The position numbers were made by a program, and so were the translations under genes. From Acidianus infernus (GTDB taxonomy: Archaea > Thermoproteota > Thermoprotei_A > Sulfolobales > Sulfolobaceae), in the NCBI RefSeq assembly GCF_009729545.1, contig NZ_WFIY01000004.1, positions 1,834,001 to 1,898,000 on the forward strand: a stretch of DNA of 64,000 nucleotides, given 5' to 3'. Below the pieces are notes generated by a model that ran no database searches, had not been told where the DNA came from, and saw nothing but the letters and a program-made list of their open reading frames with translations. Below, piece after piece: positions 18,041 to 27,091 of this stretch. The stretch's first letter is position 1. Every line of letters starts with the position of its first letter.

Positions 18041-21000
18041 TTACTTCCTTCTTCTGCTCATTATTATTGCTACGATTCCTATTATTATTGCTATTACTGC
18101 TAAACCTAGAGTTATGTAAATTAGCGTAGACAAACTAGTCTTTACAGATGTTAAGCTATTGTCTAAATTGCTTATTGAGCTAGATAAGCTGGTTTCATCA
18201 GTATTTACAGTTTTGCATAGGTTTTCTAACTTATTCTCAAAATTGACTGTTACAGAAGATTTAGTATGTAATCCGTCAGTCTGTATTGCCTCAACTTCAA
18301 TAGTGTAGCTACCATCCGGATATTTAGTTGTATTCAGAGCATAACTAAAAGTTCCATTGCCGCTAAACTCGGTAATTTCTTGCCCATTTAATAATACTAT
18401 TACTTTACTTACGTCCTGTCCTATTACATTAAACGAGATAGTATATACGCCAGTTAAGTTTTGGTTAGCCGTTGGGGAGATTATCTCTATTTCTGGTAAT
18501 GCAGGGGATATATTACTTATCCTAGAATTCTCTATAGCTATCATTGAGTTTACCAGGGTAATTCCATTAACTGAAGAATCGACTAAGGTTATATTGGAAT
18601 CGTCTAGATACAAGTTACTAGCAGAAGATGATATTAGAGTTATGCTTGAATTTAAGAACTTTACATTAGTTAAATTACTACCAACTATAGTCACATTACC
18701 TATTATTGTATCGTTTATTAATATATCATTAGTTAAAGTTCCATTAGTAGTAATTATTGTATCGTTTATTAGTGCAGAATTATAAGTCTGGAAACCGTCA
18801 AGTGTCTTTCCTTCAATTGCAGTATAAGGTAAGACGTAAGTTGTCCCTGCAAGAGTTGGCGAAGGAGAAGTAGAGTAGCCGTTATACGACTCGCCGGTAA
18901 TTAATATCCTGAAAGGTGCACCGTAGTAGTTCAATCCTGCTAAGTAAGTTAGATTTCCAGGATATAACGTTGAGGGAAGTGTTACATTTCCTACCCAGAG
19001 GCCTAGTTTAGCGTTATACCATAATGGTAACTCAACCATTGTGCTTATCTGAGAGTATTCGAAGCATAAGGACTGAGGATATACAGTAGCAGAATACATT
19101 CCGTACTTTACTTCAGTACCGTTTGGATAAGTGATGTTAGCGTAGATTGTGAGAGTCTGTCCCTCGAAGGAGTAAGACTGCACTTTAACGTTGACAGTTG
19201 ATGGCTCTTGAACGTATATTTGACCATAGAAGCTTCCGTTAATGTACTGCCCCAGACTTAGGGAGAAGTAACTGGAGTGAAGTAATATTGTGTATAATCC
19301 TGGAGTAGCGTCACTAGGGACATGTAATTCTCCAAAATAGATGCCTTGACAGTTAAAGAATATCTTTGTCGTGCTAACTACTTTACCTTCTGGGTTAACT
19401 AGTTCTGCGGTAACGTTGGATCCGTCTAATACTGCAGAATATTCACAAATTCCTAATGAAGACGATATATATTCGAATAATATAGACGGAGGCTGTATTA
19501 TACCTTCTATTATAATATTCTCGCCAGGATAGACGCTTCCTGGCTCTTCAATTACTGGAGGTATTATAAATAAACCGTAAGGATACTCTCCTTGTAACGA
19601 AACTCCATTGGTAAATGCTACGAATCCGAAGACGTTATCAGCCATTATTAAATAATCTCCAGGCAATAAGCAAGGATATTTTCCTACCCATGCAACTCCG
19701 CTCGGAGTTATACTTAATGTTGTATTAGCTACAAATGTATAAGAGTTGTTTAATATGCAATATTTATATATGGTAATATTTACCGTACTAAAGTTATATA
19801 ATTGTCCTAAGGCATTAGTTACATTTGATATAATAATACACTCATTAGCCAATATCGGTACGAAAGTTTCTGGTAATAAGAATTGTGCATAATATCCCGA
19901 AAATATCTCATCCATACCGTAACCAATAATTCCTCCCGATTCACCCACAACGGTTACAGATAATATACCATTAGCATTAGAAGGCAATTTCACTATTCCA
20001 TACCATTCCTTAGTCAATGGATTATAAGCCATAATTACTCTGGATATGTTGCCCATCACATTACTTATGATTGCATTGAAATTGCCTGAAGAAACTGGAG
20101 TATTATTATAAGTCACGTTAGCTATTATTTCTACTACTTCTCCAGGGAAGTATTGAGGCTGCGACTCTCCTGAGGAATTTACCACTTGCACTTGAATATT
20201 AAGTTCTTTTTTCTCCTTCATTGTCATGTTATAATACAACGCAAACTCGCCAACGTTTAAAGTACCGAACCCTGTAACTAAGTTATATCCATAAGTAGCG
20301 GTCCAAGGAATATTATAGCCGAAAGTGATAGGATTAAACACCTTTGAGTAAATCGTAGAATTTTCACCAAACATGTATATTACTGGATTTAAGTTACCTA
20401 GCCTTGAGTGAGCATAATTCATGATCAGTGCCAATAATCCAGCAGTTAACGGAGAAGCTTCGCTAGTCCCTCCAGTTATTTCGGTTACGTTACCTGGAAA
20501 GATAATGTATACTCCGGGATAGACGTTTGCGTTGGCTGAAATTGCTGGAGTAGTTTTACCTGCAGGATAAGTTGAAGGAGTTGGTATTCCCCATTCATAA
20601 TAAGGCTTAGGCTCAATTACGCTAACTCCTCCGGTAGAGCCTCCGAAGTTCACGTCATCTGGCACGAAACCATAATTAGACCAGGCTGTTTGTGTAGAGT
20701 TTCCAGGGAACTGTATGTAAGTAGTTGTTCCTCCTACTGCAGTTACAAAAGGTGAAGTTGATGGGTAAATTACACTACCTATAGGTCCGTTACTATAACC
20801 GGAACCTCCTCCGTCTCCACTTGAGGCTAAGAAAGTTATTCCCTCGGCAGATCCTAGGGCGTAATAAACGTCACTTTCGTAAACGCAAGTGTAAAACTCC
20901 TGAGCGTTAAATAATGAGAATATTGATTCTGGTATACCAAAGCTTTGAGACAAATCGTCAACAATATCTTGATTTACTATGCAGGCAATTACTGCAGGTA

Positions 21001-21904
21001 ACGATAAAGCGCCGTTGGCTATATATAATGTTATATTTGCCTTTGGAGCCATTGCATGAGCTACTTCAACGTCTAGGCTTATTTCTCCAGCCCATCCAGT
21101 AATTATTCCTGTGCTAGGGTTATATGGACCAATAGGTATTACAGTAAAGTTTGTAGGAGGTAATCCTGTAACTTTATCAAAGTAAGCTAACTGCTGGAAA
21201 ATGTAAGGGTCTCCGCAAAAGTCCAGAATCCCGATGTTATATCCTTGACCATAGTCTTTTATTGCGTAAAGTGCAGTGGCATTGTAAACTTTCTGCAACG
21301 CAGTAGGCCAGTAAGCTTCAGTCGGTGCAGTAATGTTAACTTGATTTGCTAGCTTTGAGGCAAAAGACTGAATTTCTTTCTGAGTAACTAAGAACTGAGG
21401 ATGAGCAAACAAATATGCTGTAAGGTTTTGCGAAACTATTACAACTCCGGGAATCGTAGGATTACCGTAAGATTCGTAAAAAGTAAGGGTCCCGTTAGTA
21501 TAAACTGCGAAATTCAAGCCTAAGTATTTATGAATTTGTGAGACTGTACCTTCTGCAACGATTACCGAGTCTAGTGTGCTCAAAATTATCTTGAAGCCTC
21601 CGGCCTTTAATTGATTTAATACTTCCTCATATTTCTCTGTAGGAAGGAATTGCTGAATCTGTGACCTAGTTAGGAAATGGTGATAAAGAGGTGATGAAGG
21701 ATTTGAGGTTTCCTCAGCGTAATAGAATATCTTACAAGTGCACTTTAGTGGTATGTAGACTGTGAAGAGAACTTCCTTATTCGGTTGTAAACTTCCTACG
21801 GTTTTAAATCCTGTAGGAGCAGTTGGTTGTGAATGCGTTATCGGTAGAAATTGAATTGTTGCAAAAATTAGTAGAAATAAAATTATTATAGATTTACCAC
21901 GCAT
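18041..21904 (-). CDS. Secreted, C-terminally anchored sedolisin (peptidase S53) with large beta-sandwich tail
   Basis: About 1287 residues from ATG 21904; an upstream TTG 21922 is in frame, but TATA (TTTAAATA) spacing favours the ATG. Order: signal peptide (to about residue 25), pro-kumamolisin domain (LYHHFLTRSQIQQFLPT), then the acid-acting serine-carboxyl catalytic domain. Catalytic residues: E274 and D278 in GEISLDVEVAH, D364 in ASSGDGGGSG, and S481 in GGTSEASP. A long Thr/Ser/Asn-rich region with many N-glycosylation sites follows, then a stretch of short pentapeptide-like ND/NT repeats near residue 1050, one membrane span and SRRRK. Likely an extracellular protease held at the S-layer at low pH. 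Confidence 0.88.
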   Translation of the reverse strand: MRGKSIIILFLLIFATIQFLPITHSQPTAPTGFKTVGSLQPNKEVLFTVYIPLKCTCKIFYYAEETSNPSSPLYHHFLTRSQIQQFLPTEKYEEVLNQLKAGGFKIILSTLDSVIVAEGTVSQIHKYLGLNFAVYTNGTLTFYESYGNPTIPGVVIVSQNLTAYLFAHPQFLVTQKEIQSFASKLANQVNITAPTEAYWPTALQKVYNATALYAIKDYGQGYNIGILDFCGDPYIFQQLAYFDKVTGLPPTNFTVIPIGPYNPSTGIITGWAGEISLDVEVAHAMAPKANITLYIANGALSLPAVIACIVNQDIVDDLSQSFGIPESIFSLFNAQEFYTCVYESDVYYALGSAEGITFLASSGDGGGSGYSNGPIGSVIYPSTSPFVTAVGGTTTYIQFPGNSTQTAWSNYGFVPDDVNFGGSTGGVSVIEPKPYYEWGIPTPSTYPAGKTTPAISANANVYPGVYIIFPGNVTEITGGTSEASPLTAGLLALIMNYAHSRLGNLNPVIYMFGENSTIYSKVFNPITFGYNIPWTATYGYNLVTGFGTLNVGEFALYYNMTMKEKKELNIQVQVVNSSGESQPQYFPGEVVEIIANVTYNNTPVSSGNFNAIISNVMGNISRVIMAYNPLTKEWYGIVKLPSNANGILSVTVVGESGGIIGYGMDEIFSGYYAQFLLPETFVPILANECIIISNVTNALGQLYNFSTVNITIYKYCILNNSYTFVANTTLSITPSGVAWVGKYPCLLPGDYLIMADNVFGFVAFTNGVSLQGEYPYGLFIIPPVIEEPGSVYPGENIIIEGIIQPPSILFEYISSSLGICEYSAVLDGSNVTAELVNPEGKVVSTTKIFFNCQGIYFGELHVPSDATPGLYTILLHSSYFSLSLGQYINGSFYGQIYVQEPSTVNVKVQSYSFEGQTLTIYANITYPNGTEVKYGMYSATVYPQSLCFEYSQISTMVELPLWYNAKLGLWVGNVTLPSTLYPGNLTYLAGLNYYGAPFRILITGESYNGYSTSPSPTLAGTTYVLPYTAIEGKTLDGFQTYNSALINDTIITTNGTLTNDILINDTIIGNVTIVGSNLTNVKFLNSSITLISSSASNLYLDDSNITLVDSSVNGITLVNSMIAIENSRISNISPALPEIEIISPTANQNLTGVYTISFNVIGQDVSKVIVLLNGQEITEFSGNGTFSYALNTTKYPDGSYTIEVEAIQTDGLHTKSSVTVNFENKLENLCKTVNTDETSLSSSISNLDNSLTSVKTSLSTLIYITLGLAVIAIIIGIVAIIMSRRRK

Positions 21905-22000
21905 ACAGTGTTTTTCGTACAAGATTATTTAAACGTTATGGTGAATTATTCATGACGAGAAGAAATATATATAGAATTAATAAGGCGATCTAAACAAAAA

Positions 22001-22321
22001 TTATGTATCTTTTCTAGGTAATTCTGGAATAATTGGCTTACCATAAAATTTAACTCCTGAGGAAATAAACTCTACCTTGATTAATTTACAGTCAGCGGGA
22101 CAAGGCGTTTTAGAGTTAGGAGGCTTTATTAATTCTCCAGTTATAAGGCTAAAGACTGCATGATGAAAAGGACATTCTATTTTATCGTTATCAATTTTAT
22201 AACCTTCAAAAAGAATAGGTCTATTTTTGTGAGGGCAAACTGCAAGGAAAGAATATTCTTTACCATCTTTTTCGTATATCATTATTGGATATTTTCCTTC
22301 ATAAAGAACTGTCTTAATCAC
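22001..22321 (-). CDS. Rieske-type [2Fe-2S] ferredoxin
   Basis: 106 residues with one Rieske domain: CPHKNRPI (Cys29, His31) and CPFHHAVF (Cys50, His53), the CxH...CxxH ligand set. It has no signal peptide or membrane anchor, so it resembles cytosolic Rieske ferredoxins of oxygenase systems or nitrite-reductase small subunits rather than bc-type Rieske proteins. It is monocistronic with no oxygenase nearby; the electron partner is unknown. Confidence 0.8.
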   Translation of the reverse strand: MIKTVLYEGKYPIMIYEKDGKEYSFLAVCPHKNRPILFEGYKIDNDKIECPFHHAVFSLITGELIKPPNSKTPCPADCKLIKVEFISSGVKFYGKPIIPELPRKDT

Positions 22322-22362
22322 AAAATAATTAAGGATGCAAGTATTTAAATATGTGCCTTCTC

Positions 22363-22779
22363 TTAGCCCAGTAAGTAAACTAGAATTATTATCATTATAT
22401 ATGCTATAATTACTGATGCAAGCACTGGAATAGTAGGAAACTTTCTCCTCTGTACGATGGTTTGAGGAACAGATTGCTTAAAAGGATATCCGCACCTTAA
22501 GCAATGAGTTGCATTTATTGGGTTTTCTGAACCGCACCTAGGGCAAACAATGACCTGAGGTTGTTGAAAAACGTAACCACACCTTTGACACTTCATTGCG
22601 TCTCCAGGATTAATATAACCACAAACTGGACAAACCTTAACTAGAGGCTTCTCAGGAGGAGTTATAGGTGTAGAAGGCATAATGTGTGGTACGCTCTCAA
22701 AACCTAAATAATAACCACACTTTTCACAGACGTATGCATTGTCTGGATTTAAATGACCACATCTTGGACAAACTTTCAT
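22363..22779 (-). CDS. Triple zinc-ribbon protein with C-terminal membrane anchor
   Basis: 138 residues. Three zinc ribbons follow each other: CPRCGHLNPDNAYVCEKCGY, CPVCGYINPGDAMKCQRCGY and CPRCGSENPINATHCLRCGY. A basic linker VQRRKFP leads to a single terminal span. The spacing CxxCGxxNPxxAxxCxxCG is the common double-zinc-ribbon/DZR type, often found on membrane-anchored scaffold proteins. Function unknown. Confidence 0.7.
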   Translation of the reverse strand: MKVCPRCGHLNPDNAYVCEKCGYYLGFESVPHIMPSTPITPPEKPLVKVCPVCGYINPGDAMKCQRCGYVFQQPQVIVCPRCGSENPINATHCLRCGYPFKQSVPQTIVQRRKFPTIPVLASVIIAYIMIIILVYLLG

Positions 22780-22922
22780 ATATTTTTACCTACTTTTTCC
22801 GCATATAAAACCTTTATCATAAGATTAAGGTAATATGCTTACTATGAGTTTGCCGTTTTGTTGGTTTAACTTAACGTGATGTGAAGTTAAACTTTATTAG
22901 AGAGTGGGGAGAATATTCACTC

Positions 22923-23153
22923 ATGTATAAGCTTAAAGTTCATAAGAAGGGGATCATAGTAATTCCCAAAGAGGTTAGGGACAAGCTTAATATTAAGGAA
23001 GGGGACGAGTTGAACGTGGTTGCTGATGGCGAGGGGATTTTCATTTTTCCTCAAAGGAACATCGAGAAGTATTTTGGTAGCGATAAAGACGCTATAAAAG
23101 CGCTTAAGGTATTAGAAGAGGAGAGGAGAAAAGAACGTGAGAGTAGTTCTTGA
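22923..23153 (+). CDS. vapB: AbrB/SpoVT-type antitoxin (VapB)
   Basis: About 76 residues from ATG 22923, chosen because the fold starts at MYKLKVHKKGIIVIPKEVR; the in-frame extension to 22881 would add 14 residues outside the fold. It shows the swapped-hairpin AbrB pattern with G-I-I-V-I-P and a basic tail. The C-terminus, rich in E, R and K, would neutralise the toxin. It overlaps the vapC start by 17 bases, the usual arrangement of a translationally coupled toxin-antitoxin pair. It probably autoregulates its own promoter. Confidence 0.85.
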   Translation: MYKLKVHKKGIIVIPKEVRDKLNIKEGDELNVVADGEGIFIFPQRNIEKYFGSDKDAIKALKVLEEERRKERESSS

Positions 23154-23508
23154 CGCCTCAGCCATACTTCTCTACTTTTACGGTAATGAGAGCGTCAAGG
23201 AGATAATCTCGAGGTCAAAGGAAGTTTATGTTAACCCCGTCAACTTGACAGAGTTTTTGTACTCATACACTAAAGTAAAGGGGTGGAAGAAGGCGTTATT
23301 TAAGTATACTTTGGTAAGGAATTCCTTCAAGGTTATCGACATCACTGATGAAATAGTTAGAACATCAGCTAAGTTGAAAGTAAAATACAACCTCTCCCTT
23401 GGTGACTCGTTTCTATTGGCTTCAGCTATCAGTATTAACGGCAATGCAGTGACAAGCGATCACGAGCTGGAAGACGTTAAGGAGGCAAAAGTGATACTCG
23501 TTAGATAG
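23137..23508 (+). CDS. vapC: PIN-domain ribonuclease toxin (VapC)
   Basis: 123 residues, GTG start inside vapB. PIN acidic residues are visible: D6 (VVLDASAIL), E39 (NLTEFLY), D91 (LSLGDSFLLA) and D109 (VTSDHELEDV). These would bind the metal for single-strand RNA cleavage. Length and motifs are intact, so it is probably functional. It is the head of a small island of toxin-antitoxin-like genes and fossils reaching to 25.1 kb. Confidence 0.85.
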   Translation: MRVVLDASAILLYFYGNESVKEIISRSKEVYVNPVNLTEFLYSYTKVKGWKKALFKYTLVRNSFKVIDITDEIVRTSAKLKVKYNLSLGDSFLLASAISINGNAVTSDHELEDVKEAKVILVR

Positions 23509-23623
23509 CTCAGAAGTCCTCGAGATTTAAAGGCTTTCTTTCTCGTTATGTAACGATGAGTAGGATAGGACAGAATTTTTCCAGTTATTCTTGGGAATAG
23601 GTTTGTCATGCTTATAGCCCTAG

Positions 23624-23993
23624 ATGAAGACTCGTTCGTTTGTCAACGTTTTGGTCGTTGCCGACAAGGTTAGGGAAAAGATTGACGTTAATTCCCACCA
23701 CGATTCTACAATGGGCTGAGGAATATGAGAAAATTCGAGATATTATTAAAGGAAGCCAATGACGACCTCGATAAGGGGAACTTGAATAATGCAGTTTCAG
23801 CATCGGTTAGAAAATATTCTTCTAGTCTTTAGGTATGAAGTGCCTAGGAGAGATAGCCAATGTGTTAATCTGAGGAGAGTAAAATGCTGATTATTCCAAA
23901 GACGTAATAACTGCAGAAGAGGCGAGGAAGGCTTTCGAACACGCTAATAGAATACTTAAAATCCTCGAGAAATTAGAAGAGAGAGTGAAATGA
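23624..23993 (+). pseudogene. Decayed MNT nucleotidyltransferase / HEPN toxin-antitoxin pair
   Basis: Two overlapping broken reading frames. The first ends at TGA 23760-23762 and reads LIPTTILQWAEEYEKIRDII just before it, the typical tail of a minimal nucleotidyltransferase. The second starts at ATG 23725 (MRKFEILLKEANDDLDKGNL), meets a stop (TAG) after SSSL, continues in another frame as ENILLVFRYEVPRRDS, then shifts again to TAEEARKAFEHANRIL and ends at TGA 23991-23993. These are the helices of a HEPN domain. The MNT motif GSxxxGxxxxxSD is gone, so the pair is dead. Confidence 0.6.
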
Positions 23994-24409
23994 ACAGTTA
24001 TTTATTTGCAATCAACGGTTCTTCTCTACATACTCTCTTACTGTCAATAGATGAAGAAAAGAGCGGTGACACAACTTACTTCGTATACTCTGGATTTCTA
24101 ATAGAGAATGAAGAATTTTCGTTACCTTTACTAAATTATTACAACCTGCCAGCTTTCTCAACTGCTTATTACATTGCATCAAGCAGAAAGAAAGCTTACA
24201 CTCTCCTAGAAAGGCATTATTATGAAGGGGCAGTCCCCCTTTATTTAATATTCAGAACTAACGACGAAAAGAAGGCTATGGAAAAAGCCTTAAAGACTTT
24301 CAAGGATACCTTACTGATGATGGGCTTAGGGTTAATATTTAAGCTTCCTTCATCCTACCTTGAGTTACTTTCAGCTGACTATGTGAAGCTACTAAAAAAA
24401 TGGTTCTAA
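23990..24409 (+). CDS. Conserved-looking hypothetical protein next to HEPN fossil
   Basis: 139 residues, alpha/beta. It has no membrane span and no known catalytic motif. Notable segments are NGSSLHTLLLSID, YFVYSGFLIENEEF, YYIASSRKKAYTLLERHYYE and a C-terminal helix LLSADYVKLLKKWF. Its ATG overlaps the stop of the decayed HEPN frame (ATGA), so it was probably co-translated with that pair when intact. The gene runs 18 bases into the end of the PaREP1 gene on the opposite strand. Function unknown. Confidence 0.55.
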   Translation: MNSYLFAINGSSLHTLLLSIDEEKSGDTTYFVYSGFLIENEEFSLPLLNYYNLPAFSTAYYIASSRKKAYTLLERHYYEGAVPLYLIFRTNDEKKAMEKALKTFKDTLLMMGLGLIFKLPSSYLELLSADYVKLLKKWF

Positions 24410-24772
24410 GATTTTACGTAACTTTTTAACGTTATCTGCATAAAATTTAACTTTGTTTTCATCTAGCCTAGTTTCATGAAAACCCTCCACGTGAAGAATC
24501 CACGCGCTCTTCCATATATCCTTAATTTCAGGGTAAGAGTTAGAAAGCTGTAAAGAGGCATCAAACAGAAACTCGGATTTCCATCTGTCCTCTTTTTTAA
24601 CCTTAGATAAAACACTAATATTCTCTCTATAGGATAGGAATTTTATTGCTTCTTCTTCTGCTTTGTATAGTTTCTCTGATGCTTGTATTAAATCTCCTTT
24701 CTTTAACAGTTCATCAGCCTCTTCCAAGAACTTTAATATATTCTCTATCTGCAATTTTAACCAACTCTTCAA
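24392..24772 (-). CDS. PaREP1-family protein, second of an overlapping tandem pair
   Basis: Up to 126 residues from a TTG (24772). The core is EADELLKKGDLIQASEKLYK near residue 18, then FLSYRENISVLSKVKKEDRW, DIWKSAWILHVEGFHE and a terminal helix; this is a standard PaREP1 protein. It overlaps the preceding PaREP1 gene by 59 bases in a different frame and lacks an ATG at its head; the frame simply emerges from the end of its neighbour. Its first 29 core residues share an 86-base direct repeat with that neighbour. Translation may depend on coupling to the upstream gene. Confidence 0.65.
   Translation of the reverse strand: MKSWLKLQIENILKFLEEADELLKKGDLIQASEKLYKAEEEAIKFLSYRENISVLSKVKKEDRWKSEFLFDASLQLSNSYPEIKDIWKSAWILHVEGFHETRLDENKVKFYADNVKKLRKILEPFF
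24643..24728 (-). repeat. 86-bp direct repeat, copy in downstream PaREP1 gene
   Basis: Matches 24956-25041 with one difference that I can see (T versus G near the start of the block). It encodes the PaREP1 core. Near-identity at the DNA level between otherwise diverged neighbours points to recent recombination or gene conversion. Confidence 0.85.
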
Positions 24773-25076
24773 CGTCGTTTCTAAGGTCTTTTACTACTTC
24801 CTTACTCAGATTTACTGTAATAAGGGATATTGCAGATGCCCAATAAATAGGTATTTTACTGTCATTTAATTTCTCCGAAATTAAAAACACAGCATCAGTA
24901 AGAGATTTAGTATTAACAATTTCCAAGTTTAATTTTAGAATGAAGGACAAGAGCCTTATTGCTTCTTCTGCTGCTTTGTATAGTTTCTCTGATGCTTGTA
25001 TTAAATCTCCTTTCTTTAACAGTTCATCAGCCTCTTCCAAGTAAATGTCTGCAGAAGTTTTTAAGCTTAACATCAT
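24714..25076 (-). CDS. PaREP1-family protein, first of the tandem pair
   Basis: 120 residues, all helical, with the family core EADELLKKGDLIQASEKLYK at residues 14-33 followed by AAEEAIRLLSF. After the core it diverges from the downstream copy (KLNLEIVNTKSLTDAVFL), so the repeat covers only the shared core. The end of its coding sequence runs into the start of the downstream PaREP1 frame. It faces a gene of unknown function starting at 25117, with a short shared promoter region between them. Confidence 0.65.
   Translation of the reverse strand: MMLSLKTSADIYLEEADELLKKGDLIQASEKLYKAAEEAIRLLSFILKLNLEIVNTKSLTDAVFLISEKLNDSKIPIYWASAISLITVNLSKEVVKDLRNDVEELVKIADREYIKVLGRG
24956..25041 (-). repeat. 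86-bp direct repeat, copy in upstream PaREP1 gene
   Basis: Partner of 24643-24728, separated by 227 bases. Recombination between the two copies would delete 313 bases (not a multiple of three by exact count, 313 = 3x104+1); because the copies lie in different frames relative to the two genes, the outcome would be a single fused PaREP1 gene. Confidence 0.8.
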
Positions 25077-25116
25077 TATATACTCCCTCTTTCTAAATAA
25101 TAAATGTGGTGAAAAA

Positions 25117-25473
25117 GTGAGAGAAGCTTATCTAGTACTGGGAAAGAATTTGTTAAGAATTATATGCAATTATAGCGAATGCGAGTGGTTTATTCTGGAT
25201 CAAAACTGTTCTTTAGAAATATTAAACATTAAGCAGAAAGGGAAAATTAGAATTACCGGAAATGCTGAAAACCTACAAGTTATGAAAGTCCTCTTATCCT
25301 TTCTTCTCTCTAGTAAGGATCCAAATGAGGCAGTTTGCATTCAAAAAAGCGGGAGATTCGAGTGTATAAAAGGCGATGAAGGGATAGGGATTATGGAAGG
25401 TAAATGGAGCGGGAGAATTTTCTTCAATGAAGAAGAATTGCAGAATTTTCTAAAAAATTTGAGAGAAGAATAG
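25117..25473 (+). CDS. Hypothetical protein, DUF-like alpha/beta
   Basis: About 118 residues from GTG 25117; an ATG at 25045 is in frame but lies inside the divergent PaREP1 gene. A TATA-like TTTCTAAATAA lies about 26 bases before the GTG. The protein starts VREAYLVLGKN and contains ECEWFILDQNCSLE, a basic strand KQKGKIRITG, and a C-terminal helix FFNEEELQNFLKNLR. Several cysteines (residues about 17, 21, 29) have no zinc-site spacing. Not recognised. Confidence 0.5.
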   Translation: MREAYLVLGKNLLRIICNYSECEWFILDQNCSLEILNIKQKGKIRITGNAENLQVMKVLLSFLLSSKDPNEAVCIQKSGRFECIKGDEGIGIMEGKWSGRIFFNEEELQNFLKNLREE

Positions 25474-25645
25474 CAAAAATCAACGCACTCCCACATCAAC
25501 GTCAGCACTAATCCTTCTCCATTGCCTCATTGGAGGGAGTTCTACGTAAAAGGCATGAATTTCTTCATTAAATCATCATCGCCCACTTGTGGCTTCAAAG
25601 TGCAACAAGGAGAATAAAATTAGGGAAAAGTTAGTTTTCCTTTTA

Positions 25646-26044
25646 TCAACTCATTTTCAGAAAGTGCGTTATAGTAAAAGCTCCTAAGCCCACAGCTGTT
25701 AATACGAAGTTAATAATTATAGCTATTATGAAAGCTAAAACTGCTATTCCGAAAGCACCTAGCCAACTTACGTCGAATACTCCTTTGAAAACTCCTAATA
25801 CTCCAATAATAGCTATTATGAAACCTATTAGTACAATTATAGGATTTGGTATTACAAATGCTATAAATATAAATATAGCAACTATTATTTCAAATACTAT
25901 GATTGCTAGTAGTGATGCTGCCATCGCTCTAAGGAAAGATGATCTACTATTAAAGACTTTAGCTGCTAACCAAACCGGTATAGATACAATAATCCATGCT
26001 ACAAGAAAACCAATTATTAAATCTATTATTTCTATTGTAGTCAT
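25646..26044 (-). CDS. Small four-span membrane protein
   Basis: 132 residues, mostly hydrophobic, rich in I, V, A and F. Spans lie near residues 8-28, 38-65, 67-87 and 95-118. A single basic loop FNSRSSFLRA lies between spans 1 and 2. There are no charged residues inside the spans that would suggest transport. Possibly a general envelope protein; no family recognised. The antisense frame is open too, a by-product of the repetitive hydrophobic codons. Confidence 0.55.
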   Translation of the reverse strand: MTTIEIIDLIIGFLVAWIIVSIPVWLAAKVFNSRSSFLRAMAASLLAIIVFEIIVAIFIFIAFVIPNPIIVLIGFIIAIIGVLGVFKGVFDVSWLGAFGIAVLAFIIAIIINFVLTAVGLGAFTITHFLKMS

Positions 26045-26541
26045 ATTCTCTAAATATATATAAAGTATTTCCTTAATATTTTTTCCTTAAAATAATATAC
26101 TACCAAAATCTAGCATTAGGCCGATATCCAGATTAGGAAAACTAAAGATAACTATGAATATGACACTTTTTAATCTATCCAACTCGTAATACAAAATTAT
26201 CATTACACATTGTGTTGAATTATTTATATAGTAATTACCATTGTACTCAAAAAGTATTTAAGGCGAAAATTATCTTAGCTTACTTACGTTATTATATAAA
26301 ATTATATCTAAAAAGCTCATAAAATATTAGATTATTTTTATAAAATAGCTTAGAGTTTTAGCGAAATTTTTAACAATACTTAGTATGGTTTAATATTCTT
26401 AAAAAATATTTACATGATAGGTAAGTTATGTATATAAATTAGACCTTTAAATTTCATGTTTAATTGAAACTACTTTTTAACAAATGTTTATATAGATCAT
26501 CAAAACAAATAGTACAAACCTTTCAAAATGAGGGAATGTTA
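26045..26541. other. AT-rich gene-free interval
   Basis: Nearly 500 bases of strongly AT-rich DNA with no reading frame I trust. The left side (TATATATAAAGTATTT near 26050) looks like the promoter for the four-span membrane gene on the minus strand. The rest has no hairpin or repeat I could support. It marks the left edge of the surface-protein island. Confidence 0.5.
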
Positions 26542-27021
26542 CTATGTCTTTAAAATATTTTTAGTAGATCTACATGTAGAGAACCAGACGTAAAACATGT
26601 GAAATATAAGAGCCATAAGTATGCTTATTCCTAATCCTAACGGCAGTAATATACTAAGCGAATAATCTCCAAATTTAATAATCTCGTAATTTCCTAGTAT
26701 AAGTATTGATGCTGATATCGAGAGAATTCTCAATTCCTTAGCGCTCTTTCTCAATTCCTTAGATTTATATCTAATTTCATTGATTGTTGTTATTACTGAA
26801 AATAAATCTTCTATTTCCTTGCGAATTTTATCCGATTTTTCCATAATATGATTACTTATTTTATCTAAATTTGGATTTCCAAAAACCCTATAATAATATA
26901 TAATTTCTTCTATTAGGTTACTTAGTTCACTATTGCTGAGAAAATTTTCGCTCTGTTCTAAAAATTTTATAGAAAGTTTGTGTTTTAATGAAGTATTTAA
27001 AGCTTGGCCTAAGTTTTCCAT
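26542..27021 (-). CDS. Membrane protein with long cytosolic helical N-terminus
   Basis: 159 residues. Residues 1-95 are helical and charged (LSIKFLEQSENFLSNSELSN, KIRKEIEDLFSVITTINEIR), then two spans near 100-115 and 122-145, ending with a basic tail. The shape recalls small sensor or filament-associated membrane proteins but no family is evident. It lies downstream of the wHTH gene (70-base gap) on the same strand. Confidence 0.5.
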   Translation of the reverse strand: MENLGQALNTSLKHKLSIKFLEQSENFLSNSELSNLIEEIIYYYRVFGNPNLDKISNHIMEKSDKIRKEIEDLFSVITTINEIRYKSKELRKSAKELRILSISASILILGNYEIIKFGDYSLSILLPLGLGISILMALIFHMFYVWFSTCRSTKNILKT

Positions 27022-27091
27022 TTTACTTGCAATATAAAAGGATATACTAATAAATAATATATCAATTAATAAAATTACAAAAAAGGGTACA

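Noticed and set aside
18357..18785. 142-codon plus-strand frame opposite the S53 protease
   Set aside because: It covers the repetitive Asn/Thr-rich tail of the protease; low-complexity codons keep the other strand open.
25500..25645. Possible zinc-finger scrap (SPTCGFKVQQGE) resembling a TnpB remnant
   Set aside because: Only one Cys and no flanking TnpB or IS-end sequence; too short to support.
25728..26063. 111-codon plus-strand frame opposite the four-span membrane gene
   Set aside because: It is the antisense of hydrophobic codons. The real gene has a better composition and a promoter at 26050.
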